Assembly (NCBI RefSeq): GCF_003814515.1
Contig: NZ_RKQJ01000004.1
Location: 186,001 to 250,000 of the forward strand
Reading direction: 5' to 3'
From: Salinicoccus roseus
GTDB taxonomy: Bacteria > Bacillota > Bacilli > Staphylococcales > Salinicoccaceae
Length of the DNA stretch: 64,000 bases
Shown here: one piece after another, positions 1-8,552 of the stretch
Layout of the letters: every line of letters starts with the position of its first letter
Position numbering within the stretch: position 1 is the stretch's first letter
Notes under the pieces: model-generated
The model's database searches: none
Seen by the model: only the letters and a program-made list of their open reading frames with translations
What the model was told of the DNA's origin: nothing
Position numbers and translations under genes: made by a program

Positions 1-2
1 CC

Positions 3-68
3 CCACTGCTGCAGAATGTGCACCGGCTAAGAATCGAGAGGGCCCAAAAGAAAGGAGCAGAGGAATGA
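3..68 (+). CDS. C-terminal tail of an upstream gene (possible crtO)
   Basis: An open frame enters from the left edge and stops at TGA 66-68, overlapping the fni start codon as ATGA, which is typical of coupled genes in one operon. Only 21 residues are visible. They are basic and rich in Arg, Lys and Gln, like the basic end of S. aureus CrtO, the acyltransferase that finishes staphyloxanthin and is otherwise missing here. The resemblance is short and from memory, so the identity is a guess; the presence of a coupled upstream gene is better supported. Confidence 0.4.
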   Translation, partial: PLLQNVHRLRIERAQKKGAEE

Positions 69-1114
69 ACGAAAAAATAAACTTAAGAAGCCAACGGAAA
101 AATGAACACGTCAGACATGCCCTCGACCAGCCGTCACAGACAGCCATGTCCGACTTCGAAAACATCCGCTTCGTACACCAGTCCATCCCCTCCGTGGATA
201 TGGAAGACATTGATCTTTCCACCCGTATCGGCCCCTTTGAGGTTTCACGCCCCCTCTACATCAATGCAATGACCGGGGGAAGTGAATGGACACGCGAAAT
301 CAACCGGAAACTGGCGGAAGTAGCCCAGGCCACAGGCCTGCCGATGGCAGTGGGTTCCATGCACGCAGCCTTGAAACACCCCGAGCTCTCGGATTCCTTT
401 ACCATTGTCCGGGACAGACACCCCGATGGTATCGTATTCGCCAACGTGGGTGCAGATGTTTCTTTGGAAGGGGCAAAACGGGCCGTGGAGATGCTCCGGG
501 CGGATGCTCTGCAGATACACATCAATGCACCCCAGGAGCTCATCATGCCTGAAGGCGACCGCAACTTCAAATCATGGCGGACCAATATCGAAAATATCGT
601 TGAACATGCCGGGGTACCTGTAATAGTGAAGGAAGTCGGCTTCGGCATGAGCAGTGAGACACTCCAGATACTGAAAGATATTGGTGTAAAACATGCCGAT
701 GTTAGCGGCAGGGGCGGTACCAATTTCGCTTCCATAGAAAATACTCGACGTGAGAAGGCTGACATGGCCTACATGAGTGACTGGGGCCTTTCCACGCCCA
801 TTTCCCTCATTGAAGCCCAGCCTTTTCTTGAAGATATGGATATCCTGGCAAGCGGAGGCATCAAAACGCCCCTCGATGCGATGAAATGTCTGGCACTCGG
901 GGCGAAAGCCATCGGCATGTCGCGCCTTATGCTGGAACAGGTGGAACACCATGGCATCGAAGCAGCCATCGAACATGTCGAGCAGTTCCACCATCAGATG
1001 TGTAAGATATCCATAATGATCAATGCGCAGAATATCGAAGAAATTTCCAGCCGGCCCATTGTCCTGAGTCCAGAAATCATATCATGGCAGAGACAACGTT
1101 CGTTGGATAAGTGA
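65..1114 (+). CDS. fni: Type 2 isopentenyl-diphosphate delta-isomerase
   Basis: Interconverts isopentenyl and dimethylallyl diphosphate, supplying the allylic primer for isoprenoids; the type 2 enzyme uses reduced FMN and is cytosolic. The 349-residue length is normal. Visible family motifs are RKNEHVRHA near residue 11, NAMTGG at 67-72, NAPQELIMPEGDR at 154-166, the FMN-phosphate loop SGRGGTNF at 214-221 and SGGIKTP at 263. The start follows AAAGGAG with a 7-base gap. The TGA stop overlaps a GTG upstream of crtN, so the gene is the first fully visible member of the pigment operon and probably feeds precursor directly to it. Confidence 0.95.
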   Translation: MNEKINLRSQRKNEHVRHALDQPSQTAMSDFENIRFVHQSIPSVDMEDIDLSTRIGPFEVSRPLYINAMTGGSEWTREINRKLAEVAQATGLPMAVGSMHAALKHPELSDSFTIVRDRHPDGIVFANVGADVSLEGAKRAVEMLRADALQIHINAPQELIMPEGDRNFKSWRTNIENIVEHAGVPVIVKEVGFGMSSETLQILKDIGVKHADVSGRGGTNFASIENTRREKADMAYMSDWGLSTPISLIEAQPFLEDMDILASGGIKTPLDAMKCLALGAKAIGMSRLMLEQVEHHGIEAAIEHVEQFHHQMCKISIMINAQNIEEISSRPIVLSPEIISWQRQRSLDK

Positions 1115-1125
1115 GGAATAGGAAA

Positions 1126-2628
1126 ATGACAAAAAAGATTACAGTAATAGGAGCAGGCGTTGCCGGCCTTGCCAGTGCAATACGCCTGCAGCATGAAGGT
1201 TACGAAGTCACCATCCTGGAAAAGGGTACAGCACCCGGGGGCAAGATGAACCGCATCGATGTCGACGGTTATAAATTCGACCTCGGACCGACCATCGTCA
1301 TGATGCCGGAGTTGTACAGGGAAGTCTTTGAACTTGCAGGACGCGACCCGGAAGACTACATCCCAATGCAGCGTCTCGATCCGATGTACAGCGGTTACTT
1401 TGATAACGGTCAAAAGCAGTATCAGGTGACGAATGACCTTGTCAGGAACATAGAAATGTTCGAGGAGATCAGTGATGAGGATGCTGAAGGTTTCATGAGA
1501 TACTTGAGCGACCTTTACCATCGCTTCAATATCGCCAAAAAGCACTTTCTCCAGCGCCCCTTCAGGAATAAGAAAGACTTCTATAATCCTTTCATGATCG
1601 GACAGGGCATGAAGCTCAAAACATTGAACAATGCTGAGAATCTGATGAAGAAATACATCAAGGACAAGCGCATGAGACAGATGATCAGCTTCCAGACCCT
1701 CTATATCGGCATCTCCCCCTTCAAAGGGCCTTCGCTCTATACGATCATTCCAATGATAGAGTTCCTCTATGGCGTGTGGTTCATCAAAGGCGGCATGCGT
1801 ACGATGGCCTCCGGCATGGAGCGCCTATTCAAGGAGATGGGCGGTAAAATCGAATATGGGACCAGCGTGGACCATATCGTCATAGAAGACAAAGAGGCAG
1901 TGGGTGTATCGGCAGAGGGGCGCTTCATGCCTTCAGACTATGTCATGTGCAATGCCGATTTCCCCTATGCAATGAAGCACCTGGTCAGGGAACCGGAGCA
2001 TAAAGGGAAGTATCAGGATGAGAAAATCGATAGGATGGACTACTCCTGCTCCTGTTTCGTACTCTACCTGGGTATGGACAGGAAGTACCCCGAAATCGAC
2101 AATGTACACAACTTCGTATTTTCTGAAGATCTTGATGCAAACATCAACGGCATCTTTGACGGGGAAATGCTCGAGGATCCTTCCCTCTATATGTATATCG
2201 CTTCAAAAATGGATGAATCCCTTGCACCGGAAGGTAAAGACGGCCTCTACATCCTCATGCCCGTCTCAGACACATCCACGATGGAATATGAATGGACCGA
2301 TGAAGTATCCAGGATGTACCGGGACAAGATCATCCGTAAGATCAGTATGCTGCCGGGCATGGAGAATTTCGAGCAGGAGATCATTTCCGAAACGATGATG
2401 ACACCCTTGGAGTTCGAAGGGCGCTTCAATGCATATAACGGAGCAACATTCGGCCTCAGGCCTACACTCACACAGAGCAATCATCTGAGACCGCAAAGCA
2501 AGGCGACACATTGCGAGAATCTTTATTTCACTGGAAGCAGTACACACCCGGGTGCAGGTGTGCCGATTGTTCTCCTGTCTTCCAAGATTGCGGTCGAAGA
2601 GCTGCTGAAAGACGATAACCACCGATAG
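1126..2628 (+). CDS. crtN: 4,4'-diapophytoene (dehydrosqualene) desaturase CrtN
   Basis: Introduces conjugated double bonds into 4,4'-diapophytoene to give yellow diaponeurosporene. The N-terminus carries the dinucleotide motif GAGVAG at residues 9-14, and the C-terminus has the FAD-contacting TGSSTHPGAGVPIVLLS segment. The segments DLGPTIVMMP, FQTLYIGISPFKGPSLY and DYSCSCFVLYLG track S. aureus CrtN along the whole length (500 against about 502 residues). The ATG at 1126 after GAGGAATAGG is preferred to the GTG at 1111, which overlaps the fni stop. It is the closer match to CrtN of the two desaturase-like genes here; the other is CrtP. Confidence 0.93.
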   Translation: MTKKITVIGAGVAGLASAIRLQHEGYEVTILEKGTAPGGKMNRIDVDGYKFDLGPTIVMMPELYREVFELAGRDPEDYIPMQRLDPMYSGYFDNGQKQYQVTNDLVRNIEMFEEISDEDAEGFMRYLSDLYHRFNIAKKHFLQRPFRNKKDFYNPFMIGQGMKLKTLNNAENLMKKYIKDKRMRQMISFQTLYIGISPFKGPSLYTIIPMIEFLYGVWFIKGGMRTMASGMERLFKEMGGKIEYGTSVDHIVIEDKEAVGVSAEGRFMPSDYVMCNADFPYAMKHLVREPEHKGKYQDEKIDRMDYSCSCFVLYLGMDRKYPEIDNVHNFVFSEDLDANINGIFDGEMLEDPSLYMYIASKMDESLAPEGKDGLYILMPVSDTSTMEYEWTDEVSRMYRDKIIRKISMLPGMENFEQEIISETMMTPLEFEGRFNAYNGATFGLRPTLTQSNHLRPQSKATHCENLYFTGSSTHPGAGVPIVLLSSKIAVEELLKDDNHR

Positions 2629-2639
2629 GAGATGTCGAT

Positions 2640-3527
2640 ATGACCAATGATTACACCTTCTCGCTCGAGAATGACTACAGACATTGCCAATCTTTGATCA
2701 GACAGCACTCCAAAAGTTTCTATTACGCCTTTTCCAGCCTGCCTGAACCGGATGCCAACGCCGTATACGCCATCTATGCTTTCTGCAGGATCGCCGATGA
2801 CGCAATAGATCAGGCAGAGGACATGAAGGCCCGGGTCGCCAATCTCAGAAGACTCGAGGCGGAGCTTGATGCATTTGTTGCAGGAGACACCCCCGAGGCT
2901 TCAATGTGGCGTGCACTCAAGGATGTGACCGCCCGTTATGAAATTGATTCCTCCATGCTCTATGCCCAGATCAAAGGCCAGGAGATGGACATCCACTTCG
3001 AACAGCCCGAAAGCATGGACGACCTCATTCACTACAGCAATCATGTTGCAGGTTCTGTCGGGAGGCTGCTGCTTCCGATTTTAAGTGATGACCTGTCCCA
3101 GGATCGGAAGCGGAGTGCAGAGAAACTTGGTGTCGCCATGCAGATCACCAACATCCTCCGGGACATTGGTGAGGATATCAGGGAACATGGACGCATATAT
3201 GTACCCGAAACCCTTCTTGACCGGTATGGTTGTCCCGTGTCACAACTCGAAAAAGGGACGATCGACGATGCCTTCATAAATATGTGGGAGCATCTCGCAG
3301 TTGAGGCGGAAACGCTCTATGACGACTTCAGGGAGGAAGTCATACATTACAAGCAGGAGGCGAGGCTCCCGCTTCTCGTCTCACTCTCGGTCTATCGTGA
3401 AATACTGAATGAAGTGAGGAGCAACGGCTATGACTGCTTCACGAAACGCAATGCCGTGCCCATGACACGTAAGATGAAGATCAGGAATGAGGAAAGCCGG
3501 TATCTCAAAAATCTTAAGGATACATAG
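2640..3527 (+). CDS. crtM: Dehydrosqualene synthase CrtM
   Basis: Condenses two farnesyl diphosphates head to head to form C30 4,4'-diapophytoene, the first committed step of staphyloxanthin-type pigment. Both aspartate-rich magnesium-binding motifs of the squalene/phytoene synthase fold are present: DDAID at residues 53-57 and DIGED at 175-179. The N-terminal SKSFYYAF segment is also typical. The length of 295 residues is normal. An AGGAG box overlapping the crtN stop sits 8 bases before the ATG, so translation is tightly linked to crtN. C30 rather than C40 specificity is inferred from the surrounding crtN, crtP and crtQ. Confidence 0.93.
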   Translation: MTNDYTFSLENDYRHCQSLIRQHSKSFYYAFSSLPEPDANAVYAIYAFCRIADDAIDQAEDMKARVANLRRLEAELDAFVAGDTPEASMWRALKDVTARYEIDSSMLYAQIKGQEMDIHFEQPESMDDLIHYSNHVAGSVGRLLLPILSDDLSQDRKRSAEKLGVAMQITNILRDIGEDIREHGRIYVPETLLDRYGCPVSQLEKGTIDDAFINMWEHLAVEAETLYDDFREEVIHYKQEARLPLLVSLSVYREILNEVRSNGYDCFTKRNAVPMTRKMKIRNEESRYLKNLKDT

Positions 3528-3545
3528 GAAGGGAGGGGCAGCAGC

Positions 3546-5045
3546 ATGTCTGAAAATAAAACAGCGCTAGTCATCGGTGGAGGGCTTGGCGGCCTGTCCG
3601 CAGCAATCACATTGAAGCAGAAGGGGTTCGATGTGTCGCTCTACGAAAAGAATGATCACCTCGGCGGCAAGCTGAACCGCCATGAACAGGATGGATTCGG
3701 ATTTGACTTGGGCCCATCGCTCCTTACCATGCCCTATATTTTCGAGCGTCTTTTTTCAGGAAGCGGAAAAAGTATGGGGGACTATGTCGAAATCAGTGAA
3801 GTCCCACTGCAGTGGCGGTCATTTTTCACAGATGGCACCCACATCGATCTCTATTCGGATCTTGAAAGGATGGCACAGGAAAATCCCCAACTCACCAATG
3901 AAGATATTGCAGAGTACAGTGATTTTCTCGCCTATGCCGGTAAGATCGATCGTCTGACCCTGCCCGGATACTTCGAAAAAGGCTTTGACGATATCCGCTC
4001 CATCATCCGTTTCCACGGAGCGCTCACGGCTCTCCGCGGCTTTGATTATTTCTCCAGCATGCAGCAGGGCATCAACAGGCATGTCAGTCATCCTCATATG
4101 CGCGATATGCTCGGTTATTTCATCAAGTATGTCGGTTCAAGCGCCTATCGTGCACCAGCTGTCCTCAATATGATGGCACACATGCAGCATGAACAGGGCG
4201 TATGGTATGTCAAAGGCGGCCTGCACAGACTTGCCGAAGGGATTGCCCGGCTGGCGCGAGATATCGGCGTAGATATACATACCGGACAATCGATCAGGAC
4301 CGCCGTAACCGATGGGAGCGGACATATCCAACATATCGTGCTCGCAGATGGCAGCAGGAGAAGTGCCGATTACATCATCTCCAATATGGAAGTATTGCCG
4401 TTCTATCGCCATGTGCTGGATCAACCTCCGCGTAATATGGCGAAACTGGAGGATAAATTTGAGCCGGCAAGTTCAGGACTTGTACTCCACCTTGGCATAG
4501 ACCGGACCTATCCACAGCTTGGTCACCACAACTTCTTCTTCTCGGCGGACTCCAGGAAGAACTATAGGGAAGTGTTCGAGAAAAAGGTTCTGCCGACGGA
4601 CCCGACCATATATCTCGTCAACACAAATAAGACCGATGCCGAACAGGCACCGGCCGGGCATGAAAACCTGAAAATACTTCCCCATATCCCTCCGCTCCAG
4701 AAAAAGGAATACACCAAGGCCGACTATCTTGCATTCAGGGAGATCGTACTTGAAAAACTGGAGAAGATGGGGCTCGAGGGCCTACGTGATCATATCGTTT
4801 CAGAGTATATGCTCACACCCCACGATATCGAATCCCTCTATTTTTCAGATCACGGGGCAATCTACGGGACGGTCTCCGACCGAAGAAAGAACAAGGGATT
4901 CAAGCATCCGAAGCAGTCAAAACATATTGATAACCTTTATTTCGTCGGCGGAACGGTGAATCCTGGAGGCGGCATGCCGATGGTCACATTAAGCGGCCAG
5001 CAGGTCGGGGCGATGATTTCAGAAAAAGAAAGACGCGGCAGATAA
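3546..5045 (+). CDS. crtP: 4,4'-diaponeurosporene oxygenase CrtP
   Basis: A desaturase-fold flavoprotein that oxidises the terminal methyl of diaponeurosporene, leading to the carboxylic acid used for pigment glycosylation. The N-terminal motif is GGGLGG (residues 11-16), and the C-terminus has NLYFVGGTVNPGGGMPMVTL. Stretches such as GFGFDLGPS, MLGYFIKYVGSS and TIYLVNTNKTD follow S. aureus CrtP closely, distinguishing it from CrtN. There are 499 residues. The start has a strong GGGAGGGG box upstream. The gene lies 18 bases after crtM and 1 base before crtQ. The gene order (N-M-P-Q) differs from the S. aureus order O-P-Q-M-N. Confidence 0.92.
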   Translation: MSENKTALVIGGGLGGLSAAITLKQKGFDVSLYEKNDHLGGKLNRHEQDGFGFDLGPSLLTMPYIFERLFSGSGKSMGDYVEISEVPLQWRSFFTDGTHIDLYSDLERMAQENPQLTNEDIAEYSDFLAYAGKIDRLTLPGYFEKGFDDIRSIIRFHGALTALRGFDYFSSMQQGINRHVSHPHMRDMLGYFIKYVGSSAYRAPAVLNMMAHMQHEQGVWYVKGGLHRLAEGIARLARDIGVDIHTGQSIRTAVTDGSGHIQHIVLADGSRRSADYIISNMEVLPFYRHVLDQPPRNMAKLEDKFEPASSGLVLHLGIDRTYPQLGHHNFFFSADSRKNYREVFEKKVLPTDPTIYLVNTNKTDAEQAPAGHENLKILPHIPPLQKKEYTKADYLAFREIVLEKLEKMGLEGLRDHIVSEYMLTPHDIESLYFSDHGAIYGTVSDRRKNKGFKHPKQSKHIDNLYFVGGTVNPGGGMPMVTLSGQQVGAMISEKERRGR

Positions 5046-5046
5046 C

Positions 5047-6159
5047 ATGATTTGGCATCTCATCTGGATTCTTCTCCTTACAGCATGCCTCATCTCCGGC
5101 TTCCTCATCTATAGAAACCCCCGTTTCATCGGCAGCAGCCGCTCGACTGAAGAAAATATCAGCATCATCATCCCCGCCCGGAATGAAGCCCACAACCTCC
5201 CGGCGCTGCTCGACAGCATCCATATGCAGACGTATAAAAATTGGGAAGTCATCATCGCAGACGATGGATCTACGGATGGCACACGCAGAGTAGGCGAAGC
5301 ATCCGGTGCAACAGTGATCGATGTGCCGGAGGATGAATGGCGGGGCAAGAGTCATGCCTGCCACCATGCGGCCAGCCATGCCCGATATGGGATCCTCATC
5401 TTCATGGATGCGGATACTGCATTTACCGATGCCGATTCACTTGCCCGCATCAGAAGGCAATACCAGCTGCAGGAGGATAGGGGGGTCCTGTCGATACAGC
5501 CGTTCCATCAGACGGTACGGTTCTACGAAACGTTTTCGGCAATCTTCAATATCGTCACCATCACAGGAATGAACATCTTCTCGGCTTTTGGTGAAAGGAT
5601 GCAGACCAGTACGGTGTTTGGCCCCTTCCTCATGACAAACAGAAGAGACTACGCGTTCACTGGCGGCCATATGAATGCAAAGGAAACACTGATAGAGGGC
5701 ATGGGCATCTACAGGGGGTACCATGATGTGGATCTGCCGATCACCCTCTACATGGGGCACGGCGTATTGCAGTTCAGAATGTACCCGGAAGGGCTGCACT
5801 CCGTGGTCAAAGGGTGGCAGAAGCATATTGCCTCGGGCGCCGAAAATACCGAAGCTTCAGTTATGGCTCTGATCATGCTGTGGCTCAGTGGAACAATCAT
5901 TGCGCCTATCTATCTGGTGACTACAGCCATATGGCATATCGAGACCCTCCTCCTGCCTTCTGCATTCTATATATTCTATGCACTGCAGTTCATGTGGATG
6001 GCAAGAAAGGTGATACGCCTCCCATGGTACAGCCACATTCTCTATCCCTTGTATTCACTCTTCTTTTTCCATGTATATGCACGGTCTTTCATACAGACTC
6101 GTATAACGAAGAAAGTGGAGTGGAAGGACCGGAAGATCGATTTGAAAAAGCGGAAATGA
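5047..6159 (+). CDS. crtQ: 4,4'-diaponeurosporenoate glycosyltransferase CrtQ
   Basis: Family 2 glycosyltransferase that esterifies glucose to diaponeurosporenoic acid on the membrane. It has an N-terminal membrane helix (about residues 3-22), the GT-A nucleotide-sugar signatures IIPARNE (41-47) and DDGSTD (72-77), a metal-binding DAD at 121-123, and hydrophobic segments after residue 270 that anchor the C-terminus. GKSHACHHA and LLSVQPFH-like segments match remembered CrtQ. It starts one base after the crtP stop with no strong ribosome-binding site, so it probably depends on coupling. It is the last gene before a bidirectional terminator; no acyltransferase follows it. Confidence 0.9.
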   Translation: MIWHLIWILLLTACLISGFLIYRNPRFIGSSRSTEENISIIIPARNEAHNLPALLDSIHMQTYKNWEVIIADDGSTDGTRRVGEASGATVIDVPEDEWRGKSHACHHAASHARYGILIFMDADTAFTDADSLARIRRQYQLQEDRGVLSIQPFHQTVRFYETFSAIFNIVTITGMNIFSAFGERMQTSTVFGPFLMTNRRDYAFTGGHMNAKETLIEGMGIYRGYHDVDLPITLYMGHGVLQFRMYPEGLHSVVKGWQKHIASGAENTEASVMALIMLWLSGTIIAPIYLVTTAIWHIETLLLPSAFYIFYALQFMWMARKVIRLPWYSHILYPLYSLFFFHVYARSFIQTRITKKVEWKDRKIDLKKRK

Positions 6160-6177
6160 TATTCCCCGGGAAATAAT

Positions 6178-6209
6178 AAATGGAGAGTCCTAGGACTCTC
6201 CATTTTTCT
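6178..6209. terminator. Bidirectional terminator between crtQ and the antiporter
   Basis: A perfect palindrome (arms 6178-6191 and 6192-6205) is followed by a T run on the plus strand and preceded by an A run, so it can end transcription from both converging genes. The antiporter stop codon (6190-6192) lies in its centre. Confidence 0.85.
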
Positions 6210-8004
6210 TCTTCTCTTTAAAACTATGCGCTCCCTTAAGAATGCCGATGACACCTTCAGTACTGTAGTTCAGATCTTCGGTGATCGTTTTGAAGCTGAC
6301 ATTTTTGTTTCCGTCTATATGATAGAGGACGACATCATCATCCGTAATGGAATCCGATTCGGAAGCATCTACTTCAGTAATTTCATGATCGTCTATGAAC
6401 AGGTTGAACCAGTAGTATGTGTAGTTTTCGTCAAATAGTATATGGTGCTTGATCTCAGGTTCAACACGACGTCTCTTCTTGTCACTGTCGATCGGGTATG
6501 GGAACATCTTTACATTCTTGAGCCCGAATTCCTGTGACATTTCATTGAAGGCCAGGTGGTTGAAAGTATATGACCGCGTTGTCAGCAGGCACTGATTATA
6601 TGGTGTCAGGTCTGTCTGTATGCGCTCATCTTCAGAGAGCAGGTTACCATCAAACGTCTCCAACCCGCGTTCCTTTGCCCGTTTTGGATTGGAATTGAGA
6701 AGATCCGATATGAGTACAGGAATCTCATGATCCTGCAGATGTTCTGCGAGTTCAAGAGAAAATCTGTTTTCCCCGATGATGATGACGCCTGGAGCTTCTG
6801 TACTTGAAAGTTTGAGGAATTTGCTCAACGGTTTGAAGCTGAAGCCATAGATGACCACTGTTACAAAGACGAATCCAAATGTCACCGGCACAATATGATC
6901 TGCCATCTCGACCTCCTGGGCGATGAAAAGTCCCGCAAAGAACTCCGCCACTGCCAGGGCAACGATGCCCCTCGGCGCTACAAGAGAAACGAATGCACGC
7001 TCCTTGAAGGCAATCCCTGAGTTTATTGTCGATAGAAGGATGTATGCCGGGCGTATTATGAGGATCATGACAATACAGAAGATGACCAGCTGCCAGCTGA
7101 TGACTTCATTGAGCACTTCCCTGGTCAATGACGAAGTGATCAGTATGAAGACTGTGGAAACCAGTATGAGTGTCATCTCATCAATGAAATGATCCGATTC
7201 CTTGTAGATCAGACTATGATTTTTGAGTCTTGCCATCACAAGCCCGAATATCGTGACAGCGAGCAGTCCGGATTCATGAAGCACTGCATCACTGAGGCTG
7301 AAGATGAGCAGTATGAAGACGAATTGGACCGGGGCCATCAGGTTCTGTGGGACGAAATCCCATTTTATCAGCCATCTGAAAAGATAGGATGCACCAAAGC
7401 CAAGGACGAAGGCCACCGCAAATCCGAGGATATACTCCATGAAATATCCCAGCCCGAATCCTTGATCTATCATCTGGAAAACATAAAAAGCAAAAAGGGC
7501 GAATAATGGACCCACAGGGTCTAGAATGATGCTTTCCCATTTCAATATGGAGTTTACGGAGTTCTTCACCTTCGCTTGCTTGAGCAATGGCTGGATGACA
7601 GTCGGTCCTGTCACAATGAACAGTCCACCGAGTACAAATGAAATGGATAATGGCAAGTCCAATATGAAGTACATGGCCAGTGCGCCCATCACCCAGGCCA
7701 GAACAGCACCAATGGTGATGATCCTCGCAATCGCCTTGGAAACACCAGGAAGCTCCCGGTAATCCAGGTTGCTGCTGCCTTCAAACAAGATGATGGCAAC
7801 CGCGAGCGATACGATTGTACTGAAGAGTTCGCTGCCCATCATCTGCTCCGGATTGACCAGCTGGAATATTGGACCGACGAGCAGTCCTGCGATGGACATG
7901 ACCACAATCGCCGGCCATTTGATCATTGCCGCCACCCACTGGCTCAGTATGCCGAGACCGATGAACAATACGATCAGCAGCATTAATGGCACTTCTATAT
8001 TCAT
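6190..8004 (-). CDS. CPA-type cation/proton antiporter with C-terminal nucleotide-binding region
   Basis: Probable sodium (or potassium)/proton antiporter of the inner membrane. About twelve hydrophobic helices occupy roughly residues 1-385, including the conserved ESIILDPVGPLFA and VAPRGIVALAVAEFFAG segments of the CPA1/NhaP family. A cytosolic part starting near GVIIIGENRFSLELAEHL resembles a TrkA/RCK nucleotide-binding domain and may gate transport. The ATG at 8004 follows AGGAGAAAGG and gives 604 residues; an in-frame ATG at 8040 lacks such a site. It stands alone downstream of the sulP-uspA terminator. The ion specificity cannot be read from sequence; salt and pH homeostasis is inferred. 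Confidence 0.85.
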   Translation of the reverse strand: MNIEVPLMLLIVLFIGLGILSQWVAAMIKWPAIVVMSIAGLLVGPIFQLVNPEQMMGSELFSTIVSLAVAIILFEGSSNLDYRELPGVSKAIARIITIGAVLAWVMGALAMYFILDLPLSISFVLGGLFIVTGPTVIQPLLKQAKVKNSVNSILKWESIILDPVGPLFALFAFYVFQMIDQGFGLGYFMEYILGFAVAFVLGFGASYLFRWLIKWDFVPQNLMAPVQFVFILLIFSLSDAVLHESGLLAVTIFGLVMARLKNHSLIYKESDHFIDEMTLILVSTVFILITSSLTREVLNEVISWQLVIFCIVMILIIRPAYILLSTINSGIAFKERAFVSLVAPRGIVALAVAEFFAGLFIAQEVEMADHIVPVTFGFVFVTVVIYGFSFKPLSKFLKLSSTEAPGVIIIGENRFSLELAEHLQDHEIPVLISDLLNSNPKRAKERGLETFDGNLLSEDERIQTDLTPYNQCLLTTRSYTFNHLAFNEMSQEFGLKNVKMFPYPIDSDKKRRRVEPEIKHHILFDENYTYYWFNLFIDDHEITEVDASESDSITDDDVVLYHIDGNKNVSFKTITEDLNYSTEGVIGILKGAHSFKEKKKNGES

Positions 8005-8065
8005 TGCACTCACCCTTTCTCCTGTTGAGCAAAATATCATCTAATGTAAAAGTACAGCAAAAGCG

Positions 8066-8109
8066 TAAAAAAAGACAGATACAAAGCCTGTAGAGGATTT
8101 TGTATCTGT
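8066..8109 (-). terminator. Terminator after uspA
   Basis: An 11-bp perfect stem (8075-8085 with 8099-8109) is followed on the minus strand by a run of seven T (8067-8073). It ends the sulP-uspA transcript. Confidence 0.85.
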
Positions 8110-8126
8110 TCTTTACCCTATTATTT

Positions 8127-8543
8127 CTATTTTACAATCATAACAGGAATATTCGCACGTTTTGCCACTTTGTGGCTGACGCTTCCAAGCACCATCTCCT
8201 GGAGACTGTTCAGTCCTCTTGTGCCAAGTAGGACTACATCGTAATCCCCGGAGTTTGCGACTTTCACTACTGCTTCCTTCGGTTCTCCATGTTCGAATGC
8301 CGTCTCATAATTGATGCCGTTTTCTTCGAAAAAGTTTGTTATATCCGAAATTTTCTCCAGACGCTCACGCTCCAGGCTCTTGCTGTTGGAGCCGTGCAGC
8401 ACATCAGATTTGGAATCCGAATATCCGATTACATTCAAGATCGTGACTGTTGCCCCTTCATTGTAGAACTTCCTGATTTCCTGTGCTGCCCTGAAGCTGT
8501 TCTCGGAGCCATCTGCAGCGAGTAATATTGATTTGTACATCAT
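8127..8543 (-). CDS. Universal stress protein, UspA family
   Basis: Small cytosolic nucleotide-binding protein of the Usp fold, usually a dimer that helps cells survive starvation or ionic stress. There are 138 residues, with N-terminal ILLAADGSENS and the ATP-binding C-terminal pattern GTRGLN(x8)GSVSHKVAKRANIPVMIVK. The gene lies 9 bases downstream of the SulP gene and shares its transcript, with a terminator just after. SulP-Usp pairing is common in Firmicutes, and the Usp may sense anion or energy status for the carrier (inference). A C-terminal stub of a second Usp gene occurs near 60.2 kb. Confidence 0.9.
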   Translation of the reverse strand: MMYKSILLAADGSENSFRAAQEIRKFYNEGATVTILNVIGYSDSKSDVLHGSNSKSLERERLEKISDITNFFEENGINYETAFEHGEPKEAVVKVANSGDYDVVLLGTRGLNSLQEMVLGSVSHKVAKRANIPVMIVK

Positions 8544-8552
8544 TGACCCTCC

